This document shows positions 6,300 through 13,427 of a DNA stretch of 14,074 nt, one piece after another (the stretch's first letter is position 1; each line of letters opens with the position of its first letter). The notes beneath the pieces are model-generated. The model did no database searches. It saw only the letters and a program-made list of their open reading frames with translations, and was not told the origin of the DNA. Source of the stretch: Alphaproteobacteria bacterium (lineage in GTDB: Bacteria; Pseudomonadota; Alphaproteobacteria; UBA2136; UBA6156); contig JAIXXE010000141.1 in assembly GCA_027490875.1 (NCBI GenBank), forward strand, positions 1 through 14,074, in the 5' to 3' direction. Both the position numbers and the translations under genes were made by a program.

Positions 6300-7404
6300 A
6301 TGCGCGCCGAAACCATCACCCTCATCAGCCAAATCGAGCAGGCGCTTGGCCTGCTCGGGAGGAGCCTTTGACCTCCCCCACGCGCGTGATGCCTTAGCGG
6401 GGCTGGAAGCCCAAATCGCCGTACCAACGTTCTGGAACGACGCACAGGCCGCGCGCCCTGTGGTGAAGGCTAAGGCCGCCTTGGAAACCCGCCTTAGCCA
6501 GTACGATGCCATCGCCAACCAACTCAGCGACGCCAAAACGCTGCTCGAGCTTGGCGAGGCCGAGGCCGACGCCAGCAGTATTGCCGAGGCAGAAACCCAA
6601 CTGGCAGCCCTGCTGCCGCAAGCCCAACGACTGGAAACCCAGTGCCTGTTGGGTGGAGACTTGGATAACGCAGCTTGCTACATCGAAATCCATGCCGGTG
6701 CAGGCGGGACTGAAAGCTGCGACTGGGCCGCCATGCTGGCCCGCATGTACCGCCGCTGGGCCGAACGCAGCGGGTTTAAGGTTACATTGCTGGATGAAGC
6801 ACTGGGCGATCAGGTTGGGATTAAAAGCACCACGCTCAAGTTTGAAGGGGCCTTTGCCTACGGCCTCACCAAAACTGAAAGCGGGGTGCACCGTTTGGTG
6901 CGGATTTCACCCTTCGATAGCAACGCGCGCCGCCACACCAGTTTTGCCAGCGTGTTTGTGTACCCCGAAGTGGATGAGAGTATTGAGATTACCGTCGACA
7001 TGAGCGAAGTTCGCGTGGATACCTACCGCAGCAGCGGCGCGGGCGGCCAGCACGTGAACAAGACCGACAGCGCCATTCGCCTGACCCACCTGCCCACCAA
7101 CACCGTGGTGGCCTGCCAGCAGGATAGAAGCCAACACCGTAACCGCGAGATTGCCCTCAACCTTTTGAAAGCCAAGCTGTATGAGCTGGAGCTGCAAAAG
7201 CAACAGGCCGAGCGCGACAAGCTGGCTTCTACCAAAACCGAGATTGGTTGGGGCCACCAAATCCGCAGTTACGTGCTGCAACCCTACCAAATGGTGAAGG
7301 ATCTCCGCACCGATGTTGAAACCAGCAACACGGTGGCGGTGCTCGATGGCGACCTCGACGACTTCATCCGCGCCGCCTTGGCTGCCCGCGTTGGGGTGGT
7401 ATAA
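6300..7404 (+). CDS. prfB: Peptide chain release factor 2, with programmed +1 frameshift
   Basis: RF2 ends translation at UGA and UAA codons. Translation starts at the ATG at 6300-6302, right after the mrcA TAG (6297-6299). It reads 23 codons to CTT, meets an in-frame TGA (6369-6371), and must shift +1 to continue as GAC from 6370. The joined product is 367 residues, close to the 365 of E. coli. The stop-codon recognition tripeptide SPF is at residues 203-205, and the catalytic GGQ that triggers peptide release is at 248-250. No ribosome binding site is clear before the ATG, so translation probably depends on coupling to mrcA. When RF2 is scarce, slow reading of the internal TGA favours the shift, giving negative feedback. 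Ordinary gene callers would miss the first 23 codons or add false upstream sequence, because the second frame stays open back to 6049. Confidence 0.97.
6357..6372 (+). promoter_or_regulatory. RF2 programmed +1 frameshift site
   Basis: The site reads GGGAGG (6357-6362), AGC, CTT (6366-6368), TGA (6369-6371), C. The purine-rich block is an internal anti-Shine-Dalgarno binding site three bases before CTT, the spacing known from E. coli prfB. The Leu tRNA slips from CTT to TTT, and the UGA-C context is a weak terminator. All parts of the classic signal are present. Confidence 0.95.
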
Positions 7405-7455
7405 CCCTACTTTTTAGGGGGTTGAGCCTAGCCGCCAAAAGCCCTACAAACGGGT

Positions 7456-8028
7456 ATGGATGATGAACTTACAATTCGTACGGAAAAGACCCCTAACCCG
7501 CAGTCGCTGAAGTACAATGTCGGGCGGTTGCTGATTCCCGGCGGCTCGGCCAATTTTCCAACTCCCGAAAGCGCTGAAGAACGCAGCCCGCTGGCGCGGC
7601 GGATGTTTCGGGCCAAAGGGGTGGTTGGGGTCTTCATCGGCAGCGATTTCTTTACCATTACCCGTCAGGAAGGCCTGAGTTGGCAGGACATTAACGCGTC
7701 CTTAATTCCGGTGCTGGAAGACTTCTTTAAAAGTGGTGACCCAGTGCTGCAAGGCAAGGCTCCTGCCGCTGCCCCCATGCTTGGCAACACCGCAGCCGAC
7801 CCTGCCCTGTTGGCAAAAATTGAAGAGTTGATTAACGACAAGGTGCGCCCGGCGGTGGCTCAAGATGGCGGCGATATTGTCTTTCGTGGCTTCGACAATG
7901 GCATCGTGTTTCTGGAAATGCATGGGGCCTGCTCCAGCTGCCCTTCCTCCACCGCAACGCTTAAAACAGGGGTAGAAACCATGCTACGCCAACACCTTAG
8001 CGAGGTGCGGGAAGTTCAGGCGGTTTAA
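7456..8028 (+). CDS. nfuA: Nfu-family iron-sulfur cluster carrier protein
   Basis: Nfu proteins accept a 4Fe-4S cluster and pass it to target enzymes. The 190-residue product has the N-terminal Nfu domain (about 1-95), opening with TEKTPNPQSLKY, a signature of mitochondrial NFU1 and alphaproteobacterial forms. A short Ala/Pro linker follows, then the NifU C-terminal domain (about 115-185) with the cluster-binding CSSC motif (C159, C162). This differs from E. coli NfuA, whose N-terminal domain is a degenerate A-type scaffold. There is no convincing ribosome binding site before the ATG. It lies 51 bases after prfB; a short CCCTA/TAGGG stem at 7405-7419 in the gap has no following T-run and is unlikely to stop transcription. 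No isc or suf genes are visible here. Confidence 0.93.
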   Translation: MDDELTIRTEKTPNPQSLKYNVGRLLIPGGSANFPTPESAEERSPLARRMFRAKGVVGVFIGSDFFTITRQEGLSWQDINASLIPVLEDFFKSGDPVLQGKAPAAAPMLGNTAADPALLAKIEELINDKVRPAVAQDGGDIVFRGFDNGIVFLEMHGACSSCPSSTATLKTGVETMLRQHLSEVREVQAV

Positions 8029-8072
8029 CAGTCGTTTGACAACCTTAACGTGATGGGGCTATAGGCTGCGCT

Positions 8073-8798
8073 ATGAATCCAATCCTCGCGACCATTGCCA
8101 CCCGTATTGCCCACCGTCGTTATACGATGGCTTGGGATGCCTATAAACCAACGCTGCTGGAGCTTGCCAAGGGTAAGGATGTGCTGGAAATTGGTGCTGG
8201 CCGCAGCCCCCTGTTTACCCCCGAGGAAATTCAAACCTATAATATACGCTATACCGCCAACGATATTTGGCAATCCGAGCTGGACCGTATCACCTTTCCG
8301 GTACAACAGGCCTGCTTTGATGTTACGCAGAACGTCCCGGATGGCTTTGCCAATCAGTATGACTTGGTGTTCAGCAAAATGGTGCAGGAACACGTGAAGG
8401 ATGGCCCTGCGTTCTATACCAACCTGCACCGGCTGTTGCGTCAGGGTGGGGTTTCGTTGCAGTTCCACCCAACGCTCTTTCATCCGGTCTTTATTCTTAA
8501 TTACCTGATGCCGGAAGACCTCTCCAGTCGCCTGCTGAAGCACTTCTTCCCCAACCGTACGTGGGATGACACCCCTAAGTTCCCCGCCTACTACCGCGAG
8601 TGCAATACCCTGCATCGGCAGGTTGCAAGGCTCCGGAGCTTTGGGTTCTCCGAGGCCAAACAATTCGTGTTTTACGGTCAGGGATATTTCAACAAAATAC
8701 CGTTCTTCAAGCAGCTAGCTCAGGCCTTCGATGGCCTTGCCGAACGGTTTGACCTGCGCGTCTTCTCAACCTACGCCTACAGCGTGGTTATAAAATAA
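8073..8798 (+). CDS. Class I SAM-dependent methyltransferase, substrate unknown
   Basis: The 241-residue product has the Rossmann-type SAM-binding signature VLEIGAGRSP (residues 37-46), an acidic residue in TAND (D64) that may hold the SAM ribose, and a DLVFSK strand near residue 96, followed by EHV. This fits the methyltransferase-11 type architecture. The C-terminal 100 residues are rich in Phe, Tyr and His and probably shape the substrate pocket. An AGG about seven bases before the ATG serves as the ribosome binding site. The gene follows nfuA by 44 bases and could be co-transcribed with it, but nothing links the two functionally. The target could be a small molecule, lipid or sugar; the sequence does not say. 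Confidence 0.85.
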   Translation: MNPILATIATRIAHRRYTMAWDAYKPTLLELAKGKDVLEIGAGRSPLFTPEEIQTYNIRYTANDIWQSELDRITFPVQQACFDVTQNVPDGFANQYDLVFSKMVQEHVKDGPAFYTNLHRLLRQGGVSLQFHPTLFHPVFILNYLMPEDLSSRLLKHFFPNRTWDDTPKFPAYYRECNTLHRQVARLRSFGFSEAKQFVFYGQGYFNKIPFFKQLAQAFDGLAERFDLRVFSTYAYSVVIK

Positions 8799-8854
8799 GA
8801 CCACGGCGACGGGGTCAGGCTGCCGCGCGCGCCTGCTCCCTGCCATTAACTCCA

Positions 8855-10588
8855 TTAACCCTTTTGGGCCAAGGCTGCCTGCACAAAGGCGGCAAAGAGC
8901 GGGCTGGGCTTTAAGGGTGTGCTCTGAAATTCGGGGTGATATTGAACGGCCAGGAAGAACGGGTGCACGGCCTGCGGCAACTCAATGATTTCACAGAGCT
9001 GCTTGTTTTCAGGCGAAAGGCCACTAAAAACCAAGCCAGCTTGTTCAAGTACTTCGCGGTAGCGGGGATTAAACTCGTAGCGGTGGCGGTGACGTTCACG
9101 AATCTCGGTGGTGCCATATACCCTGGCGGCAAGGCTACCATCCTGCAATTTAGCTGGATAGGAGCCCAGCCGCATCGTTCCACCCAAATTACCCCCTGCT
9201 TCGCGGGTCATCAGCTGGCCGTCGGGCGTTTGCCATTCGGTCATTTGGCAAATCACGGGGTGTTTGGGTAACCCTTTGTCTTCGGTAAACTCGGTGCTGT
9301 CGGCGCCCACCAAACCAGCTTTGTTACGGGCGTATTCGGTAATGGCCATCTGGAGGCCCAAACAAATCCCTAAAAAGGGAATTCCGTTTTCCCTCGCCCA
9401 CCGTATGACCCGAACCTTCCCCTCTGTTCCGCGGGCACCAAACCCACCAGGGATGAGAATTGCAGCGGCATCGGCCAGCGCGGTTGCCAAGGCTGCGTCG
9501 TCTTCCTGCTCGAGGGCTTCGCTATCAACAAACTTGATCTTCACCTTGGCATCGTGGGCAAAGCCGCCGTGCAGCAGGGCTTCGTTTAAACTCTTGTAGG
9601 CATCGCCCAGCTGCACATACTTCCCCACCACCGCAATGGTCACGGTGCGCGGTGGGCTGCTGGTAATGTTGGCAATGCGCTGCCACCCGGTTAGGTCGGG
9701 CTGAGGGGCACTTACGCCAAAGTGGTCGAGCACCGCTTCATCCAGCCCCGCATCGTGAAGGGTTACGGGAACGCGATAGATGCTGTCGCTGTCGGGGCAG
9801 TTGACCACATGGCTGGGTGGAAGCCCTGCAAACATGGCTATTTTACCAAGTTCGCTCTCGCCAATGGCTCTGTCGCTCCGTACCACCACCACATCGGCCT
9901 GAATGCCAAAATGCAGCAAATCTCTAATCGCATTCTGGCTTGGCTTGGTCTTTACCTCACCTACTGCCTGAAGGTAGGGCGCATAGGTAAGGTGCAGGTA
10001 GCAGGCGTGGTTACGGCACTCCTTGCCACTGTTACCACGCAGGCTCTGGCCATACTGCCGAATGGCTTCAATGAACGCCATGCTTTCAATATCACCAACC
10101 GTTCCGCCTACCTCAACCAGTGCAAAATCTGCCAAGCCGTCCAGCTTCTCGATGTGGGCTTTAATGGCATTGGTGACATGGGGCACGACCTGAACCGTTT
10201 TACCAAGCAGCTCGCCTTTGCGCTCGGCCTGTAATAGGTTCCAATAAACCTGCCCTGCTGTTAGGTTGGAAAGGCGACTGGTCGGCACGCCTGTAAAGCG
10301 TTCGTAGTGGCCCAAATCGAGGTCAGTTTCGGCGCCGTCGTCGGTCACATACACCTCGCCGTGCTGAAAGGGCGACATGGTGCCGGGGTCGATATTGAGG
10401 TAAGGATCCAGCTTTTGCTGTATCACGCTAAAGCCACGCGCTTGCAGCACTGCTGCCAAAGCACTGGCCGTTAAGCCTTTGCCGAGTGAGCTCATCACCC
10501 CGCCAGTCACAAAAATAAACCGCGTGAGACGCGGAGAGGTTGGTACTGAACTGGCTTTGGCTTTGCTCAGGGGGGCGGTAGCAACCAT
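8855..10588 (-). CDS. pyrG: CTP synthase (glutamine-hydrolysing)
   Basis: CTP synthase converts UTP to CTP using ATP and ammonia from glutamine, the last step of pyrimidine nucleotide synthesis. The synthetase half begins with a P-loop, GGVMSSLGKG (29-38), and continues with the conserved DPGTMSP and GAETDLDLGHYERF segments. The amidotransferase half carries the nucleophile C409 in GICLGLQ and the H551/E553 pair in YHPEF. At 577 residues it is slightly longer than the usual 535-550. The N-terminus has about 18 extra polar residues before the conserved IFVTGG strand. I chose ATG 10588; no later start precedes the P-loop. The more upstream in-frame start at 10669 would run through the end of secG. 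Its weak ribosome binding site overlaps the secG stop, ten bases upstream, so the two genes are probably coupled. Confidence 0.96.
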   Translation of the reverse strand: MVATAPLSKAKASSVPTSPRLTRFIFVTGGVMSSLGKGLTASALAAVLQARGFSVIQQKLDPYLNIDPGTMSPFQHGEVYVTDDGAETDLDLGHYERFTGVPTSRLSNLTAGQVYWNLLQAERKGELLGKTVQVVPHVTNAIKAHIEKLDGLADFALVEVGGTVGDIESMAFIEAIRQYGQSLRGNSGKECRNHACYLHLTYAPYLQAVGEVKTKPSQNAIRDLLHFGIQADVVVVRSDRAIGESELGKIAMFAGLPPSHVVNCPDSDSIYRVPVTLHDAGLDEAVLDHFGVSAPQPDLTGWQRIANITSSPPRTVTIAVVGKYVQLGDAYKSLNEALLHGGFAHDAKVKIKFVDSEALEQEDDAALATALADAAAILIPGGFGARGTEGKVRVIRWARENGIPFLGICLGLQMAITEYARNKAGLVGADSTEFTEDKGLPKHPVICQMTEWQTPDGQLMTREAGGNLGGTMRLGSYPAKLQDGSLAARVYGTTEIRERHRHRYEFNPRYREVLEQAGLVFSGLSPENKQLCEIIELPQAVHPFFLAVQYHPEFQSTPLKPSPLFAAFVQAALAQKG

Positions 10589-10598
10589 TGTCGGCAGC

Positions 10599-11018
10599 CT
10601 ACTGCTGAGGCCCCTGAGACGGGCTGACCGACACCTCTGTGCTTGGGCTGGCTGTGGTAGGTGCGGCAACAGGGCTAACCACGGTGGCTGGCGATATCAA
10701 CGCCAACGGCATGCCCGGTATCATCCCTGCCTGAAGGGTTGCCGGGCTTGGTGCCGCAGGGGCCGCGTCGGCCATGACTGATTCAACCGCGCCCTTGCCG
10801 CCTTCTTTGCCCACCACAGCCATGGCCAGGCATAGCACCATAAAAAGTGCCGCAAGCCATGAGGTTGGACGCGCCAAGGGGTTACGCACCACGGTCTGGG
10901 CGCCTCCCCCAACTCCCCCAAACATGCCACCAGCGGCAGGGTCGGTTTTTTGCAGCAGAATTAGCACGACCAGCGCCACAGCGACGCAGGTATTTACAAT
11001 CATCAGAATGCTCAACAT
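10599..11018 (-). CDS. secG: Preprotein translocase subunit SecG
   Basis: SecG is the small auxiliary subunit of the SecYEG channel that exports proteins across the inner membrane. The 139-residue product has two membrane helices (about 3-22 and 53-69). They are joined by a loop with the expected LLQKTDPAAGGMFGG segment (from residue 21) and a Gly-rich stretch. A long Ala/Pro/Ser/Thr-rich tail of about 65 residues follows, as in many alphaproteobacterial SecGs. Position 23 is Gln at the end of helix 1, lining up with E. coli SecG and supporting the ATG at 11018. No ribosome binding site is visible; the bases where it should lie form a hairpin. Upstream in-frame starts (11075, 11093) would add non-hydrophobic residues not expected in the family. 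tpiA, often found just upstream, is missing. Confidence 0.9.
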   Translation of the reverse strand: MLSILMIVNTCVAVALVVLILLQKTDPAAGGMFGGVGGGAQTVVRNPLARPTSWLAALFMVLCLAMAVVGKEGGKGAVESVMADAAPAAPSPATLQAGMIPGMPLALISPATVVSPVAAPTTASPSTEVSVSPSQGPQQ

Positions 11019-11021
11019 GAG

Positions 11022-11056
11022 GCTGCTTGTAGCAGCGTGCCTGCCAAGCGGCAAGC
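11022..11056 (-). promoter_or_regulatory. Two tandem hairpins in the secG leader
   Basis: In the direction of secG, the leader first forms GCTTGCC-GCTT-GGCAGGC (bases 11056-11039; 7 pairs, one of them G-U). It then forms GCTGCT-ACA-AGCAGC (11036-11022; 6 perfect pairs), ending three bases before the start codon. The second stem covers the place where a ribosome binding site would normally be, and none is visible. The structures could modulate translation, but their function is inferred. Confidence 0.4.
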
Positions 11057-11133
11057 CCTCTGCGTGCCGAATCATCAATTCTTGGCCCCTCACCTGGTTG
11101 CCTCATGAGAGATTTCATGACAAGAAAGCACCC

Positions 11134-13020
11134 ATGGTGTTGGAAAAATTCCGTCTGTTTGGCGCGACGAAAGCCGCCAAAGCTCTGCTCTTCGCGCTCA
11201 TTCTGGCCTTTGCTGCTTGGGGGATTGAAAGCTTTTTACAAGCCCAAAGCAGCCCCCATGGGCTTGAGGTCAACGGTGAGCCCGTGACTTTGGTCTCGCT
11301 GGAAACCCAGCTGCGGGCGCGTTCGCAACAAATCGAGCAGGCGCTGGGCGGCCCCTTAACGCCCGAGCAACGTCAAGGCCTGCAAATGGGCGAGCAGTTG
11401 GTTGAGGCCAGCATTGTCAGCGCCGTATTACGCCAAACTGCCCAAGCCATGCACTTGCAACCCGCAACCCGCCGCCTGCAGGAGGAAATTGCCGCGCTCC
11501 CTCCGTTTCAAAACGAAGTTGGCCAGTTCGATGCCACGCGTTACCGCAGTGCGTTGGCCCAGATGGGCCGCAGCCCCGCCCAGTTCGAACGCGAGATGGC
11601 CAGCGACCTTAGCATCCGTAACCTTTCAGGCCTGTTGCAGTTAGCACCGGTGCCCGAAGCCCTGGCATTGCCGCAGGCAACGGCGGCTGCCAGCGTTTTA
11701 AAACTGCAGGTTGCCACACTTAAGGCTGGCCCGGTGGCTGAAGCCCCAACCGCCAATCAGCTTGAAGATTTTTACAAGCTTAACCCAAAAGCCTACGAGC
11801 TCCCCGAAGTGCGCAGTGGGCAGGTGCTGGAACTCTCTGCCGCCAGTCTCAGCAATACCCTGAGCATCCCCGAATCACGCATCGCGCAAGAATATGAGGC
11901 CAATCAAGCCGCCTACAATACCCCCGAGACCCGTGAAGTACGGCATATACTGGTGAGCACCCTCAGCAGCGCTACAGCGTTGCAGGGCACCATCCAGACT
12001 AGCGACGATTTTATCCGCGAGGCCAATGCTGTTTCCATCGACCCTGGTAACTTAGGGACAAAGGGTGGCAGCTTGGGTTCTATCAAGCGCGACGACGTCG
12101 TACCGGGGTTTGCCAACATGGCATTTGGCTTGCCGGTCGGCCAGCTTTCAACGCCGGTTCAAACACCTTTTGGGTGGCACCTTATCTGGGTTGACGCCAT
12201 CAGCCCTGCCTCCGTGAAGCCGCTGGCCGAGGTTCGCAATGCCATTCGGGAGGCACTGGTACAGGCCGAAACTCAAACCATGCTGGAACAGTTGCTGACC
12301 CAAGTGGATGATGCGCTGGCTGGCGGGCAATCGTTGGCCGAGGTTGCCAAGGCCAATGGCTTGGTGCTACGCCCACTGCCCCGCGTTACGGCTGCCGATG
12401 AAGCAACGCCACCGGCGCTGTTGCAAGCCCTGTTTGCCACTGCGGTTGGGGCAACCAGTGCGCCCATTACGCTGGAAAACGGCGGGCTTGCCTACCTTGA
12501 AACGACCGTGGTTGAACCTGCAACCCTGCCCCCCTTGGCCGAGATTCGCACCCGCGTGACGCAGGACTGGCGTGCGCTGCAAGCCCAATTGGCCCTTAAA
12601 GCCAGTGCCGAAGCCTTGATTGGAGCAGCCCGTGCTCCGGCTACGGGCAACCGTAGCTTGGCCGAAGCGGCCGCGCAGGCGGGGGTGAAGGCGTCCATCG
12701 AATCCTTAACTCTTGGTGGTAATTCCCCCTTGCCGCGTTGGCTGGAAGCCCGGCAAAACGACCTGCTGGCCGCAACCCCCGGCACCACCTTCCCCACTGC
12801 CCTGGCCAATGGCGATGACTTGCTGGTGGTGCAGTTGGTCGCACGGGAAGCTGGCCAACCAACCGGCACGCCTCAAGCCGCGCAAACAGCGCTTACTCAG
12901 GCCCAAACGCAAGATTTTGAGGCCATGTTGGTCACGCATTTAATCCAGCAAGCCAAGGTTCAGTGCAACGAGCCAGGCCTGCGGCAGGTGTTCGGCTACG
13001 ATGTACGCTGCGCCCGCTAG
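11134..13020 (+). CDS. ppiD: Membrane-anchored peptidyl-prolyl isomerase / foldase (PpiD-like, parvulin domain)
   Basis: This chaperone probably sits at the periplasmic exit of the Sec channel and helps exported proteins fold. The 628-residue product has a short basic cytoplasmic start, one membrane helix (about 14-34) ending AAWGIESF, and a SurA-like helical N-terminal region (about 45-260). A parvulin domain follows (about 268-355), opening with VRHILV and closing with TPFGWHLIWV, then a long C-terminal periplasmic part. The parvulin core is somewhat short, lacking a few residues of the usual loop. ATG 11134 places the helix correctly; the open frame upstream (to 10774) is antisense to secG and is rejected. 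The ribosome binding site is weak. It is divergent from secG across 115 bases, a pairing seen in other alphaproteobacteria and consistent with a joint role in export. trpE, often the next gene, is absent. Confidence 0.92.
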   Translation: MVLEKFRLFGATKAAKALLFALILAFAAWGIESFLQAQSSPHGLEVNGEPVTLVSLETQLRARSQQIEQALGGPLTPEQRQGLQMGEQLVEASIVSAVLRQTAQAMHLQPATRRLQEEIAALPPFQNEVGQFDATRYRSALAQMGRSPAQFEREMASDLSIRNLSGLLQLAPVPEALALPQATAAASVLKLQVATLKAGPVAEAPTANQLEDFYKLNPKAYELPEVRSGQVLELSAASLSNTLSIPESRIAQEYEANQAAYNTPETREVRHILVSTLSSATALQGTIQTSDDFIREANAVSIDPGNLGTKGGSLGSIKRDDVVPGFANMAFGLPVGQLSTPVQTPFGWHLIWVDAISPASVKPLAEVRNAIREALVQAETQTMLEQLLTQVDDALAGGQSLAEVAKANGLVLRPLPRVTAADEATPPALLQALFATAVGATSAPITLENGGLAYLETTVVEPATLPPLAEIRTRVTQDWRALQAQLALKASAEALIGAARAPATGNRSLAEAAAQAGVKASIESLTLGGNSPLPRWLEARQNDLLAATPGTTFPTALANGDDLLVVQLVAREAGQPTGTPQAAQTALTQAQTQDFEAMLVTHLIQQAKVQCNEPGLRQVFGYDVRCAR

Positions 13021-13345
13021 AGGATTCTTGCTTTCTGCCGGGCTGTTGATAGCCCTGATGGCAATGCCATGGCAGACCTTTGCTGGAGAAGCTACGCTAC
13101 GTTACGCTGGCACCAACCAATGGGTGGCCGAAGCCGATAATGCCCCCTTACGGAAGCTGTTTCGGGAAGTAACGCAGGGCCGGCAGGCGTTCACTGTCAT
13201 CCTGCCAAGCCAAGCGCGGCCTTTAAGCGAAGCCCGCCTCATTGTTCTGTTGCAGTTGCTGGAACGCCAGAGTGGTAAATCAGGGATCGTTTTGGAGGAG
13301 GCTGCAGGCCGAACTGGCCCCAATACTCTTAAGGTTCGTTGGTAA
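13001..13345 (+). CDS. Small secreted protein of unknown function
   Basis: I do not recognise this 114-residue protein. It begins with a convincing Sec signal peptide: a short basic start, a hydrophobic core (about residues 9-22) and a likely cut after the TFA motif, leaving GEATLRY as the mature start. The mature part (about 85 residues) is rich in Arg, Leu and Ala, with a likely helix around PLSEARLIVLLQLLERQ and no cysteines. The start lies 20 bases inside the end of the ppiD gene in a different frame, so translation is probably coupled to it. It should be exported and could be a partner or substrate of the foldase, but that is only inferred from position. The gene is followed by a strong hairpin at 13378-13413. 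Confidence 0.68.
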   Translation: MYAAPARGFLLSAGLLIALMAMPWQTFAGEATLRYAGTNQWVAEADNAPLRKLFREVTQGRQAFTVILPSQARPLSEARLIVLLQLLERQSGKSGIVLEEAAGRTGPNTLKVRW

Positions 13346-13377
13346 TTATTACTCACCAAGGCTCCTTCACAAACTAT

Positions 13378-13413
13378 CCCATAGAAAATCCCCCGCAGGG
13401 GATTTTCTATGGG
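13378..13413. terminator. Bidirectional terminator: perfect 16-bp inverted repeat
   Basis: The left arm (13378-13393) and right arm (13398-13413) are exact reverse complements of 16 bases around a CGCA loop. The core is CCCC/GGGG next to the loop, followed on either strand by ATTTTC. This gives a GC core plus a T-rich exit in both directions. It lies between the convergent small secreted gene and ntrX, exactly where a shared terminator is expected. The outer arm is AT-rich, so the long stem may also protect mRNA ends. Confidence 0.85.
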
Positions 13414-13427
13414 TCTAGCCTCTACGA

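Noticed and set aside
5778..6536. 252-residue open frame on -, antisense to mrcA and prfB
   Set aside because: It lies opposite two genes with intact catalytic motifs, has no recognisable domain, and is a typical shadow frame.
8816..8835. CAGGC/GCCTG stem after the methyltransferase gene
   Set aside because: It has only five pairs, a ten-base loop and no T-run, so it is too weak to call a terminator.
8843..8859. Two CCATTAAC repeats near the pyrG stop, considered as a CtrA-type binding site
   Set aside because: The TTAA spacing is not the seven bases of a CtrA box, and the repeats overlap the end of pyrG rather than a promoter.
9722..10234. 170-residue open frame on + inside pyrG
   Set aside because: It is antisense to the conserved synthetase domain and shows no domain or start signal.
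10774..11133. N-terminal extension of the foldase frame
   Set aside because: It runs antisense through secG, is not hydrophobic or domain-like, and would bury the membrane anchor 120 residues in.
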